DNA of 64,000 nucleotides, from positions 1 to 64,000 of IMG/VR virus record IMGVR_UViG_3300023115_001620. The stretch is one strand, 5' to 3'. A program made the position numbers and the translations under genes. Under the pieces are notes generated by a model. That model ran no database searches. It was not told where the DNA came from and saw nothing but the letters and a program-made list of their open reading frames with translations. Positions 1-8,782 of this stretch are shown here, in pieces (the stretch's first letter is position 1; each line of letters opens with the position of its first letter). The stretch comes from a virus.

Positions 1-2
1 AT

Positions 3-563
3 ATGCGTGATGGTCTAGACTTTGATCGTTTATGGAACAACGTAAACAACTATCTAGCAAAGACACACAACGGGCTAGTAACGTTTATTGTTACTTTTAA
101 TATGTTGAGCTTGCCAAGTATTAAACGCTTGCTAGAGGGCATATATGCGCTGCAAAAGGCCCATAACGTGCGTAAAGTACGCAGAGACGATGCTACAGGC
201 AAACTAACATACTATGGTAATCATCGTGTGTTTGTTGATACACCTGCACTGCATCATCCTGCTTGGCAAAGTCTAAAACTTGCACCACAAGAACATTGGC
301 ATTATGCAGAATCTGCACTTGAGTTTATGAAAGCTCATCCTGACGGACAACGAGAAACACGATGGACAGGATTCAAGCCACACCAAATTGCTAGATTTGA
401 ACGTTCAATAGAATTTATGAAGGAAGGGTTTGCTACAGAAAAAGAACGCATAGATGCACAACAAAACTTTGTAAGATTTTTTACAGAGTATGACAAACGT
501 CGTGGCATAAGTTTTGAAAATACATTTCCTGAATACAAAGGATTAAAAGAAAAATGGAAATAG
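3..563 (+). CDS. Twitch-type radical SAM protein, C-terminal part (5' cut by window edge)
   Basis: Reads open from the left edge, so the first ATG at position 3 is probably internal and the CxxxCxxC half of the gene lies outside the window. What remains matches the C-terminal part of the 'twitch' radical SAM proteins common in T4-like marine phages: a VTFIVTFN strand, the AWQSLKL segment, and the near-terminal FFTEYDKRRG motif followed by FxxTFPE. The role of this phage family is not established; peptide or cofactor modification is a guess from the fold. It overlaps the next gene by 10 bases, so it heads or continues a plus-strand operon. Confidence 0.7.
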   Translation: MRDGLDFDRLWNNVNNYLAKTHNGLVTFIVTFNMLSLPSIKRLLEGIYALQKAHNVRKVRRDDATGKLTYYGNHRVFVDTPALHHPAWQSLKLAPQEHWHYAESALEFMKAHPDGQRETRWTGFKPHQIARFERSIEFMKEGFATEKERIDAQQNFVRFFTEYDKRRGISFENTFPEYKGLKEKWK

Positions 564-1816
564 ACAGACGAATTCATCCGCAGGAACTTGGACTGTTTAG
601 TAATGTATGTTTGGGAGATATTTGGTTCCCTCAACAGATTACTCCACAAATGGAAGGCTGGACTAGTGCATGGAAAGATTTATCAAAAACATTTTTTAAA
701 AAAGTAAAAACTCCTTACGCTGTATATTTTGGAGTGGGTTCTATATCTTGGTTAGAGTCTGAATATGCTTTAATGAATCCTAAAAATATCAGAGAATGTA
801 ATAAAAAAGGACTTAAGATATACTTATGGGAGCCATTGTCAACTTATAACATGCTAGACGAAGATGACAAGGAGGGCATATACACGTCTTGGTCCGACAC
901 AGACCTAGGAAACATTAGAGCATATGAACTTGATAGTATACAATACTATGCACAAATAAATGGCTTGACAAATGTGCAAGTGTATAGTCCTAGCTATAAT
1001 AGTAAATTATTTTTTCAAGATATATATCCTGAATTGCAAATAGATTGCACTCCTGTAGGATGGATTTATCCTGCCACTATTAATGTCCAAGAACAAGAAG
1101 GATATATGGATGCAGATAAGATTATAAAAAAGTTTTGGTGCGGCAACTGGCGTTATGCAAGTCATAGACATTGTGTTGCTAGTTACCTTGTACAAAAAAC
1201 CGACAGTTATAATTTAAGTTGGTTGTATGAAAGTAATGCAGAAATATTAGAACAAAATTCTACATTTAATCTGCCCAATAAAGATGATCTATATCGAGGC
1301 GCTGCAATCTTAGATACTATGGCACCTCTTAGTATGGATATAGACGTTGATAAAAAATTGAATAAAAACGAATATATAGACATACATATAGATACAAATC
1401 CTAAAAATGCATATGCAGAATGTTTTTGTGCTATTGTGAATGAAACACGTTACGCAGAGCCTACAGGTCTCTTGACAGAAAAGATAATGAATGCTATGCT
1501 TAATTATAGGCCTGTCATAATGGTAGGCCCGCCTGGTAATTTAGAATATATGCGAGCATGGGGATTTATGACATTCGATGAATGGTTCGACGAAAGTTAT
1601 GACTTAGAAAAGGATCATAGTAAACGTATGCAAAAGATATTTAGTTTAATAGACTGGATAAATTCAAAAAGCATAGATGACTTAAAAGAAATGTACATAG
1701 ATATGAATCACGTTCTATTACATAATAAAACATGGATAGAAGAACTACAAGAGCGTTTACTAGAAAAACCTATTACTAAAAATGAAATATTTAAGAGGAT
1801 ACGCTATGCTAATTAA
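554..1816 (+). CDS. Glycosyltransferase-like protein (FWCxNWRY / SEK-type family), copy 1
   Basis: 420 residues. A middle FWCGNWRY motif is followed by a C-terminal block NETRYAEP..LLTEK....RPVIMVGPPGNLEYMR..GF.TFDEWFDESYD. The E-x(n)-TEK and VGPPG arrangement resembles the donor-site signature of GT10-like (fucosyltransferase) GT-B enzymes, but the exact family is not certain. A clear paralogue lies on the other strand (20214-21389) and a more distant one at 2399-3352. It probably transfers a sugar to a phage or host surface glycan; substrate unknown. The start overlaps the preceding gene and is close to an AAAGGA-type site; the 3' end overlaps the acyltransferase start. Confidence 0.55.
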   Translation: MEIDRRIHPQELGLFSNVCLGDIWFPQQITPQMEGWTSAWKDLSKTFFKKVKTPYAVYFGVGSISWLESEYALMNPKNIRECNKKGLKIYLWEPLSTYNMLDEDDKEGIYTSWSDTDLGNIRAYELDSIQYYAQINGLTNVQVYSPSYNSKLFFQDIYPELQIDCTPVGWIYPATINVQEQEGYMDADKIIKKFWCGNWRYASHRHCVASYLVQKTDSYNLSWLYESNAEILEQNSTFNLPNKDDLYRGAAILDTMAPLSMDIDVDKKLNKNEYIDIHIDTNPKNAYAECFCAIVNETRYAEPTGLLTEKIMNAMLNYRPVIMVGPPGNLEYMRAWGFMTFDEWFDESYDLEKDHSKRMQKIFSLIDWINSKSIDDLKEMYIDMNHVLLHNKTWIEELQERLLEKPITKNEIFKRIRYAN

Positions 1817-2402
1817 AAATGCCAAACCACTAAAAATAATTGGATATGACCAAAGCATGCTTACACAAGATAGTATGTTTTACGGAAAAAACTTTGTCAA
1901 CGAAGATTGTAGCATCATGAGCCCACAAGAGTTCAAGCAATTACAAAGCAAAGATGATTTCCAGTATTTTATTGGATTTGCTCTAGATTTACAGGAGCGC
2001 AGCGAAACAATAGATTTACTTGATGAATACGATTGCGACTGTGTTACTTATATCCACGAAACTGCTGTTATACACGAAGGTGCTGTAATTGGAAAGGGTT
2101 CTTGTGTTGCCAACTTTAGTACAGTAATGCAAGGTGCAGTTGTAGGGAAACACTGTTTTATTGAAACATACTGCCTAGTTAGTCACGGTGTGAATCTTGG
2201 AGATAATTGTATGCTGCATAGCGGAACTATGATTGCAGGAAAAACTAATGTCGGTAGGAATTGTATGTTTAACTTTAGGAGTGGTGCAATAAACAAAATA
2301 GACATATGTGACAATGTTATTGTTGGAGCATTTTCTAACCTAACTAAAAGTGTTGACAAGGCAGGTGTGTATGTAGGTTCTCCTGCTAGAAAATTAAAAT
2401 GA
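1806..2402 (+). CDS. Hexapeptide-repeat (left-handed beta-helix) acyltransferase, NeuD/PglD-like
   Basis: 198 residues from the ATG at 1806, preferred over the in-frame ATG at 1782 because AAGAGG lies 7 bases upstream of 1806. The N-terminal third resembles the nucleotide-sugar-binding part of PglD/NeuD proteins. From about residue 75 there are imperfect hexapeptide repeats ([LIV]-G-x-x-[CSA]) such as AVIGKGSCVANFSTV and GDNCMLHSGTMIAGKTN, ending in the VYVGSPARKLK tail typical of sugar O/N-acetyltransferases. It would acetylate a sugar or nucleotide sugar using acetyl-CoA. It lies between two glycosyltransferase-like genes and ends in an ATGA overlap with the next start. Confidence 0.8.
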   Translation: MLIKNAKPLKIIGYDQSMLTQDSMFYGKNFVNEDCSIMSPQEFKQLQSKDDFQYFIGFALDLQERSETIDLLDEYDCDCVTYIHETAVIHEGAVIGKGSCVANFSTVMQGAVVGKHCFIETYCLVSHGVNLGDNCMLHSGTMIAGKTNVGRNCMFNFRSGAINKIDICDNVIVGAFSNLTKSVDKAGVYVGSPARKLK

Positions 2403-3352
2403 AGTATCTGAATATATGGAAAGATATCCATGTTTATATTCGTGAACACGGTATTGATAACTTTTTATCTAATTTACAAAATAACAAAGAAGAAACAATT
2501 TTAATGTGTGCAGAAGAGGCAAGTTTACATGCTGTCTCGAATGTAATAAAAAAATACAAATTAGGTCATGTCCATATGGTAAATGGTGGATACGATATTA
2601 ATTATTACAATAACGTATTTGCAGGACAAGACATTTCATATTCTATATGGCCCTTTTACTTTTTGTATGAAACTTTTTATCACAACAACTTTCATAATCT
2701 AAATTGTGACATAGAATGTTTGTTTTTGAATATGAATTATAGGCCTAGGTTGCATAGAAAAAAACTTATTGATAGGTTGGAATCTGCATGCATACTAGAA
2801 GAAAATTATTTTACATGGCATAATCCAGGATATAAAAAAACATTCCAACCAGACTTTGATGAAATAGATTACTATTGGAAATTTTGGAAACCTAGTACTG
2901 TGACCTTAGAATCGCAAAATTGGGATCAATATTCTCCTCCAATAGAAATGTATAAAAGTGCTATAAATCTAGTTACCGAATCGTTTTTACATTGTGGATT
3001 TATAACTGAAAAAACCTGGAATTCTATCATTTGCAAAAGACCATTTATTATACTAGGTGCTCCGGGTATACATAAACATTTACATAATTTAGGTTTTGAA
3101 TTTAGTGATAAAATAAATTATGACTTTGATAGTGTTGATGATACTGATACTAGAATTAATCTAATTGTACAAGAATTGGAAAGATTAAGCAGTTTAAATG
3201 TAAAAAATCTTTATGAAAGTACGATAAGCCTTAACGAACATAACTATAATAAAGCTATTGATATTATAAAAACTGAAGAACAATCTGTTTATGTAAAACA
3301 TCATTATAGTGAAATAATAAATAGAGCAAGGACAAAAGCACATGAGCTTTGA
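2399..3352 (+). CDS. Glycosyltransferase-like protein, divergent member of the same family
   Basis: 317 residues, very AT-rich and translationally coupled to the acyltransferase by ATGA. The C-terminal half carries VTESFLHCGFITEKTWNSI followed by RPFIILGAPGIHKHLHNLGF, the same E-x(n)-TEK-W ... PF-[IV]-[IL]-x-x-P-x arrangement as the proteins at 554-1816 and 20214-21389. The FWCxNWRY block of those two is not present. This motif resembles the donor-binding side of GT10-like enzymes; target sugar unknown. Context (acyltransferase before, aminotransferase after) points to assembly of a decorated glycan. Confidence 0.5.
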   Translation: MKYLNIWKDIHVYIREHGIDNFLSNLQNNKEETILMCAEEASLHAVSNVIKKYKLGHVHMVNGGYDINYYNNVFAGQDISYSIWPFYFLYETFYHNNFHNLNCDIECLFLNMNYRPRLHRKKLIDRLESACILEENYFTWHNPGYKKTFQPDFDEIDYYWKFWKPSTVTLESQNWDQYSPPIEMYKSAINLVTESFLHCGFITEKTWNSIICKRPFIILGAPGIHKHLHNLGFEFSDKINYDFDSVDDTDTRINLIVQELERLSSLNVKNLYESTISLNEHNYNKAIDIIKTEEQSVYVKHHYSEIINRARTKAHEL

Positions 3353-3938
3353 TGCAGTAGAACAATTTGAAAAAGAAATTGCAAGTTTCTACGGTGCACC
3401 GTATGCAGTAGCAACAGATAGTTGTACCCATGCAATTGAATTATGTTTGAGATATAAAAAAGTAAAACATACTGCATGTCCAAAACATACCTATCTTAGT
3501 GTACCAATGACTATGGAAAAATTAGGATTGCGTTGGAAATTACATGAAGCAAGGTGGAAAGAATACTATCATCTTGCTAATACAAACATAATAGATGCAG
3601 CAGTATATTGGAAAAAGCAAGGATATATACCTAATACCTTAATGTGCCTAAGTTTCCAATTCAAAAAACATTTGAGTTTAGGCAGAGGCGGAATGATATT
3701 ATGCGACAGTGCATTAGATCGTGCAGAGCTTATAAAAATGAGTTATGACGGTAGACATCGTAATGCCCCTTGGACAGAACAAGAAGTATACCAAATGGGT
3801 TACCATTATTATATGACGCCGGAAACAGCAGAATTAGGATTGGCAAAACTTAACGATGCTGCCTCGGCATACGCAAAAAATTGGTCGTGGTCTGATTATC
3901 CTGATCTGTCTAAGATGCCTCTTTTTAAGAATAAATAA
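3342..3938 (+). CDS. Half-size DegT/DnrJ/EryC1-type PLP aminotransferase
   Basis: 198 residues against about 370-400 for the family. The conserved PLP core is present: AVATDSCTHAIELCL near residues 22-36 (phosphate-binding part), NIIDAA at 82-87 (the Asp that binds the pyridine nitrogen), and SFQFKKHLSLGRGGMIL at 104-120, where Lys109 aligns with the aldimine lysine and GRGG with the family GEGG. Most of the C-terminal small domain is missing. It starts 11 bases inside the previous gene and there is no nearby second half, so this looks like a compact form and not a split gene. A role in amino-sugar formation is likely from family knowledge; activity as a mini-enzyme is unproven. Confidence 0.75.
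   Translation: MSFDAVEQFEKEIASFYGAPYAVATDSCTHAIELCLRYKKVKHTACPKHTYLSVPMTMEKLGLRWKLHEARWKEYYHLANTNIIDAAVYWKKQGYIPNTLMCLSFQFKKHLSLGRGGMILCDSALDRAELIKMSYDGRHRNAPWTEQEVYQMGYHYYMTPETAELGLAKLNDAASAYAKNWSWSDYPDLSKMPLFKNK
3930..3937 (+). promoter_or_regulatory. T4-late-like promoter motif AATAAATA
   Basis: AATAAATA matches the NATAAATA core of T4-type late promoters and lies 27 bases before the dehydrogenase start, overlapping the stop codon of the aminotransferase gene. It is followed by a small palindromic element (AATATACGCATATT) and then AGGAG. Confidence 0.5.
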
Positions 3939-3963
3939 TATACGCATATTATAGGAGTAACAA

Positions 3964-5193
3964 ATGAATATCGGTTTTATCGGTGTAGGTAAATTAGGCA
4001 TGCCTTGTGCAGAAGCAATTGCACAAAAAGGACATGATGTAACCGGATACGATGTAGTAAAAAGAAAAAGTAATTATATTACAATGTATCCTACAATTCA
4101 AGGTGCTGTTCAAGGCAGAGATATAGTGTTTATTGCAGTTCCTACTCCGCATGATCCTGATTATGATGGTCGAGCTCCTACAGCACATTTAGAACCCAAG
4201 GATTTTTCATATGATATTGTAAATGAAGTTATAGATGAAGCAAATAAACATATGACCAAAGATCAATTGCTTGTATTAATTTCAACTGTACTACCTGGCA
4301 CAGTACGTAGAGAATTTGTACCAAGAATTACCAATCCGAGATTTGTGTATAATCCATATCTTATTGCAATGGGCAGTGTAGCATGGGACATGATTAATCC
4401 AGAAATGGTCATGATTGGCACAGAAGACGGCGCAGAGAATGGTGATGCCAAAGAACTTGTGGACTTTTACAAAACTATAATGGAAAATGATCCACGGTAT
4501 GTTGTAGGCACATGGGACGAGTGTGAATGTATTAAGGTGTTTTACAATACCTTTATTAGTACAAAGATTGGTCTTGTAAACATGATACAAGACGTTGCAG
4601 AATCTCAAGGTAATATTAACGTAGATGTAGTGACTAAAGCACTAGCAGATAGCACAATGCGTATTATGGGTCCACAGTACATGACAGCTGGTATGGGCGA
4701 CGGAGGAGGCTGTCACCCTAGAGACAATATTGCACTAAGATATATGGCTCAAGAACTAGATTTAGGTTATGATATTTTTGATGCAGTAATGAATGCAAGA
4801 GAAATTCAAGCAGAAAATCTTGCTCTTAAATTAGTAGATTTAGCAAATGAATACAACTATCCTATCTATATACATGGCAAAGCATATAAACCTGGCGTAG
4901 AATATTGTGACGGTAGTTACAGTTTATTAGTAGGGCATTACTGTGAAAAGCACGGATTTGCACCTGTATATATTGATCCTTTAACAGGCGATAATAACGA
5001 ACCTAATGAACCGTGTATAATGTTAATGGCACATAGTCCTAGCACAACTTACAAATACATGCAAGAAGAAGGTGATAGTACGGATAAAGTATATTGCAAT
5101 ATACCGTCAGATAGTGTTATAGTTGATCCTTGGCGTAAATACCAAAATCCTAATTGCGAAGTAATTCATTACGGTAACACAAGAAATGTATGA
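3964..5193 (+). CDS. ugd: UDP-glucose/GDP-mannose 6-dehydrogenase family protein
   Basis: 409 residues. The N-terminal Rossmann fold starts with GFIGVGKLGMPCAE (GxGxxG). The middle domain has the family helix KVFYNTFISTKIGLVNM, and the catalytic cysteine lies in GGGCHPRD, corresponding to GG.CFPKD of UDP-glucose dehydrogenases. The C-terminal nucleotide-binding domain has HGKAYKPGVEYCDGS, the usual G.AFK....D.R.S region. The family oxidises the C6 alcohol of a UDP- or GDP-hexose to a uronic acid with two NAD+. GGAG at 3953 gives a good start; the gene overlaps the next by 8 bases. The particular sugar cannot be read from sequence. Confidence 0.85.
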   Translation: MNIGFIGVGKLGMPCAEAIAQKGHDVTGYDVVKRKSNYITMYPTIQGAVQGRDIVFIAVPTPHDPDYDGRAPTAHLEPKDFSYDIVNEVIDEANKHMTKDQLLVLISTVLPGTVRREFVPRITNPRFVYNPYLIAMGSVAWDMINPEMVMIGTEDGAENGDAKELVDFYKTIMENDPRYVVGTWDECECIKVFYNTFISTKIGLVNMIQDVAESQGNINVDVVTKALADSTMRIMGPQYMTAGMGDGGGCHPRDNIALRYMAQELDLGYDIFDAVMNAREIQAENLALKLVDLANEYNYPIYIHGKAYKPGVEYCDGSYSLLVGHYCEKHGFAPVYIDPLTGDNNEPNEPCIMLMAHSPSTTYKYMQEEGDSTDKVYCNIPSDSVIVDPWRKYQNPNCEVIHYGNTRNV

Positions 5194-5863
5194 TATTGTT
5201 TTTATATCATATCAAGAACCAAACGCAGATGAAAATTTTACAAAATTAAAACAACGGTTTCCTATGGTAAAACGTGTGCACGGTGTAAAGGGAATACATC
5301 AAGCACATATTGCCGCTGCCAAAAAATGTTTTACTAAGATGTTTTGGGTAGTTGATGCTGATGCACTTATTGCAGATGATTTTAATTTTGATTATGAGGT
5401 AGACGATTACAATTTAGAAACTGTGCATGTGTGGCGCAGTCAAAATCCTATTAATGATCTTGTGTATGGTTATGGCGGTGTAAAACTGTTGCCACGTAAA
5501 CTTACAATTAATATGGATATTAGCAAGCCTGACATGACTACTAGTATTAGTTCAAAATTTAAAGCAGTAAAAGAATTATCAAATATTACTGCATTTAATA
5601 CAGATCCTTTTAACACTTGGAAAAGTGCGTTTAGAGAGTGTGCAAAACTTAGTAGTAAAATAATTGATAGGCAGAAAAATGAAGAAACAGAACAAAGACT
5701 TGAAACGTGGTGTACAATTGGAGAACACAGACCTTATGGTTCCTATGCTCTTGCCGGTGCTAGGGCTGGCCGTGAGTTTGGCATTTCTAATAGTAACAGT
5801 TTACAACTTATAAATGACTTTGATTGGTTAAAGGAGCAGTTTAATGATAAAAACAGATCCTGA
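5186..5863 (+). CDS. GT-A-like glycosyltransferase
   Basis: 225 residues. DIVFISYQEPNADENF at the N-terminus, then RVHGVKGIHQAHIAAAKKC and WVVDADALI give the layout of a small GT-A fold, where DADA serves as the metal-binding DxD motif. The C-terminal part (YGSYALAGARAGREFG) is conserved among marine T4-like phage proteins of this type. Predicted role: transfer of a sugar from a nucleotide-sugar donor, consistent with the dehydrogenase immediately upstream (8-base overlap). Acceptor unknown. Confidence 0.6.
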   Translation: MYDIVFISYQEPNADENFTKLKQRFPMVKRVHGVKGIHQAHIAAAKKCFTKMFWVVDADALIADDFNFDYEVDDYNLETVHVWRSQNPINDLVYGYGGVKLLPRKLTINMDISKPDMTTSISSKFKAVKELSNITAFNTDPFNTWKSAFRECAKLSSKIIDRQKNEETEQRLETWCTIGEHRPYGSYALAGARAGREFGISNSNSLQLINDFDWLKEQFNDKNRS

Positions 5864-6302
5864 TCTAATTACAAATTTAGAGACTAATGCTCTTTGGTTA
5901 GTAATACATCCTGTCACTACTTTCGATAATGAAATACATGAAATATATCCCTGGGTACGTGCAGAAACAATTAATTTTTCAAAAAGAATATTACACTATT
6001 TAAAAAATGTCAAATATAAAGCTATTTCAGCACCTACCGAAGCAATAAGGTTTTTCCATAATTATCCTAATTTGGTTTCCTCTAGTCAATTGCAAGATTA
6101 CATGAAAAAACATAAACTTTCTAATATAGTTTATTGCGGATTTCACTATGGCTTTTGTATACTAAATGATGAAAAAGTTGGTATTAACAAAATGGAAAAA
6201 TACTATACTTGCTTTGTTAAAAAAGATATTTGCCAACTTGCTTGGGAAGCAGATTGGGAAGAATGCGATAAAAAAACAAGCAAAGTTGCACAAATAATTT
6301 AA
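5844..6302 (+). CDS. Uncharacterised protein, possibly isochorismatase-fold
   Basis: 152 residues, starting after AAAGGAG inside the end of the previous gene. ALWLVIHP near the N-terminus and KLSNIVYCGFHYGFCIL near residues 115-131 recall the first strand and the cysteine-bearing strand of isochorismatase/nicotinamidase-like hydrolases. The usual Asp and Lys of that catalytic triad cannot be placed, so this is only a fold guess. It sits between the glycosyltransferase and a methyltransferase in the same operon. Confidence 0.35.
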   Translation: MIKTDPDLITNLETNALWLVIHPVTTFDNEIHEIYPWVRAETINFSKRILHYLKNVKYKAISAPTEAIRFFHNYPNLVSSSQLQDYMKKHKLSNIVYCGFHYGFCILNDEKVGINKMEKYYTCFVKKDICQLAWEADWEECDKKTSKVAQII

Positions 6303-6310
6303 GGATTAAT

Positions 6311-6958
6311 ATGTCAATACATAACAGTGAGTTTTTTGATAACTTTGGACAAGTACTAAACAAATTTCCTGATTTATATCTTACAGATCTTTTTTCAAAA
6401 GGACAGATGGAATCTAAACGTTGGTTGGTTAATGAACTTGAAAAAATTAACCAACCATTAGGAACTGTGTTTTTATGTGCTGGTTGGTATGGCAGTTTGG
6501 CAACATTTCTATTTGAAAGTAAATTAGAAATAGAAAAGATTAGAAGTTTTGATATAGACAAGCATTGTGCAGCAATCGCAGAAACATTTAATCGCACAAA
6601 AACAATGGATAATTGGAAGTTTAAGGCTAGTACACTAGATATTTCAAAATTGGATTATCCTACGACTTACAGTACATTTAGATCAGATGGATCAAGTTTA
6701 GAACTTACAGAAATGCCAAATACAATTATTAATACTAGTTGTGAACATATTGACAACTTTGATGTATGGTTTAACAATATACCTGCAGGAACATTTGTTA
6801 TATTACAGTCAAATGATTACTTTGATTTACCAGAACACGTAAATTGCTGTATAGATTTAGAAGACTTTTCTAAAATGACACCTATGCATAAAGTATATTA
6901 TCAAGGGCAAATTGCACTATCTAAGTACAATAGATATATGCGTATAGGAATAAAATAG
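6311..6958 (+). CDS. Class I SAM-dependent methyltransferase-like protein
   Basis: 215 residues, with AAGGA five bases before the ATG. TVFLCAGWYGSLATFLF corresponds to motif I of the Rossmann methyltransferase fold in a diverged form, followed by KIRSFDIDKHCAAIAETFN (acidic residue after the second strand) and NTIINTSCEHIDNFDVWF. This arrangement recurs in T4-like marine phages. Substrate unknown; position suggests sugar or small-molecule methylation. A 64-base gap with a late-promoter motif separates it from the P450 gene. Confidence 0.6.
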   Translation: MSIHNSEFFDNFGQVLNKFPDLYLTDLFSKGQMESKRWLVNELEKINQPLGTVFLCAGWYGSLATFLFESKLEIEKIRSFDIDKHCAAIAETFNRTKTMDNWKFKASTLDISKLDYPTTYSTFRSDGSSLELTEMPNTIINTSCEHIDNFDVWFNNIPAGTFVILQSNDYFDLPEHVNCCIDLEDFSKMTPMHKVYYQGQIALSKYNRYMRIGIK

Positions 6959-6988
6959 TCACAAGCAGCTATACACGTTTCAAACCTC

Positions 6989-6996
6989 AATAAATA
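6989..6996 (+). promoter_or_regulatory. T4-late-like promoter motif AATAAATA before the P450 operon
   Basis: AATAAATA followed directly by CGTATATT, 27 bases upstream of the P450 ATG. It is the only clear promoter-like element between the sugar genes and the 7023-14050 cluster, which suggests that cluster is transcribed late. Confidence 0.5.
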
Positions 6997-7022
6997 CGTA
7001 TATTATTTACATAAGAGATAAA

Positions 7023-8270
7023 ATGCGAAAAAATGATTTTGAGATAGTAAATCCAGAATTTCTTTATAAAATGGACGAACACGCAGAATGCTTGTTTGCT
7101 ACAGAGCCTCGCGGTTTTTATTGGCACCCAGTATATAAACATTGGATTATATTCTCAATGGATAAACTTAAAGAAGCTTCTAAAATGAATGAGGATTTTA
7201 GTTTAGCAACCACGTCTCCTGCTCCTTTTGATCCAACACCCTTAGGCGGAATATGGAGAGCAGGATATGCACTTACTCTCCGAGAAGGCCCACATCATCA
7301 TTTAGCAAAGAAGCATAGTCTAGACTGGCTCAAGCGCAGATCTACCGACTTTACTAAAATCTTTACTAACAACTTAAATAATGCCCTTGATAGTATACAA
7401 AAGGGAAAATCTTTTAAAGCATACGATATAATTGGTAAAACAGTTACACATACACAGATACAAAGTATAGAATTTCCTTGGCATATACTAGATGTTAATG
7501 AGGAGTTTGTCAAGGATGCTTATTTTCAGTGGATGAAACCTGGCGGTGTTTTTAGCAATTTTAATCCTGATTTTGATTACGATAAACCTGTTGCAGAAAC
7601 AACTGAATTTTACAGCATGTTTGCACAAATAGTAGATAAAACAATTGACTATTATCATATTGATCGACCTGATGCAGACACAATGATTAACATGACAAAA
7701 AATCTTAGTGACAAGCAATCGGAATATAATGACAACCCTAAAAAGATGGCTTATATGCTTATACAATCATTATGGACTGTTGTAATACCTACATTTTCAT
7801 TAAGTTTATATCAAAATATCTTGATGAACTTTTGTAAATATCCAGAAATTGCTGCAAGAGTCAAAAACGATAGATCTCTTGTTCCTTCTTTTGCTCGTGA
7901 AAGTTTACGCTTAGGACCTATGAAAGGCGGCATAAGAGATATTACACGCACCTTAGATTATCATGGATACAAATTTGATAAAGGCGGCAGAATACTCCTT
8001 TATACATACGGAGCAAATAGAGACCCAAAATATTTTAAAGATCCACTTGAATTTAAATTAGAAAGAGATAATGAACCATTGCCTGTTACTCTAGCATACG
8101 GTCCGCATCATTGCACTGGTGATTTTCTTGTAAAACATTTTCTAGAAATTATCACTAACGCTGTATTAGATAGGTTTAGTGAATTTGAAATTACAAATCA
8201 ACCAGAACTGCTACCCGCTATGTTTGGTTCTACAACTGTGTATAAAGACCTTGAGTTAAAATTTTCATGA
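7023..8270 (+). CDS. Cytochrome P450
   Basis: 415 residues, the usual size of a soluble bacterial P450. Seen in order: LREGPHHHLAKK at 86-97 (helix C region, like D-x-P-x-H-xxx-[RK]); ESLR at 293-296 (the ExxR pair); ANRDPKYFKDPLEF at 331-344 (meander); and AYGPHHCTG at 358-366, with Cys364 as heme thiolate ligand and G360/G366 conserved. The I-helix, where AGx[DE]T is normal, reads VIPTFS at 254-259, so the acid of the acid-alcohol pair is absent. No membrane anchor. The start follows AGAG; the 3' end overlaps the next gene by ATGA. It probably hydroxylates or couples a small substrate with external electrons. A ferredoxin is encoded at 62929-63276. Confidence 0.92.
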   Translation: MRKNDFEIVNPEFLYKMDEHAECLFATEPRGFYWHPVYKHWIIFSMDKLKEASKMNEDFSLATTSPAPFDPTPLGGIWRAGYALTLREGPHHHLAKKHSLDWLKRRSTDFTKIFTNNLNNALDSIQKGKSFKAYDIIGKTVTHTQIQSIEFPWHILDVNEEFVKDAYFQWMKPGGVFSNFNPDFDYDKPVAETTEFYSMFAQIVDKTIDYYHIDRPDADTMINMTKNLSDKQSEYNDNPKKMAYMLIQSLWTVVIPTFSLSLYQNILMNFCKYPEIAARVKNDRSLVPSFARESLRLGPMKGGIRDITRTLDYHGYKFDKGGRILLYTYGANRDPKYFKDPLEFKLERDNEPLPVTLAYGPHHCTGDFLVKHFLEIITNAVLDRFSEFEITNQPELLPAMFGSTTVYKDLELKFS

Positions 8271-8782
8271 TAAAAACAAAACAATTATATAATGCAACCC
8301 ATGAGTTAATTACGTTTATACAGGAGTGTGATAAATTAGGATATAAAAATAATAACACATTAGAAGCAATGAAGTTTGATTGGTGTTTAGCAAATGGTGG
8401 ATCTTGGTATGCTACATTTGTTGATGATAAAATTGTTGGTATAAGTGGCTTGCACAAATTTGCTGATGGTTATCGTGCACTTTTTAGAGGCTGCCAGCTG
8501 CACCCTATTCCAGGAGGATTATCTAAAAATCATATGAATTGCTGGATGTTTTATTATCATTTACCTTTAGTTATAGATCGTGTAGACGGACCAATCTATA
8601 TTACAACCAACACAGATAACGATGCAAGTGGAAAAATGTTAAAATTAAATAAATTATACTCTATATTAGAAAAATCAGGCATAGTAGATTTTGTTGCTGA
8701 AGAAGAAGTGTTTTACACTAATCAAAATATATGGAAATTAAATAATAAAATTTATTTAGACGCAAGGAGTAAAGTAAAATGA
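8267..8782 (+). CDS. GNAT-like acyltransferase family protein
   Basis: 171 residues. WYATFVDDKIVGISGLHKFADGYRALFRG resembles the central GNAT strands (a protein reporting 'does this change what it sees', then the acyl-CoA binding turn), though the Q/RxxGxG/A loop is not clear. It is a known type in marine T4-like phages. Coupled on both sides by ATGA overlaps to the P450 and halogenase genes, which implies they work together. Could be an N-acyltransferase acting on the cluster's product; assignment is weak. Confidence 0.4.
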   Translation: MIKTKQLYNATHELITFIQECDKLGYKNNNTLEAMKFDWCLANGGSWYATFVDDKIVGISGLHKFADGYRALFRGCQLHPIPGGLSKNHMNCWMFYYHLPLVIDRVDGPIYITTNTDNDASGKMLKLNKLYSILEKSGIVDFVAEEEVFYTNQNIWKLNNKIYLDARSKVK

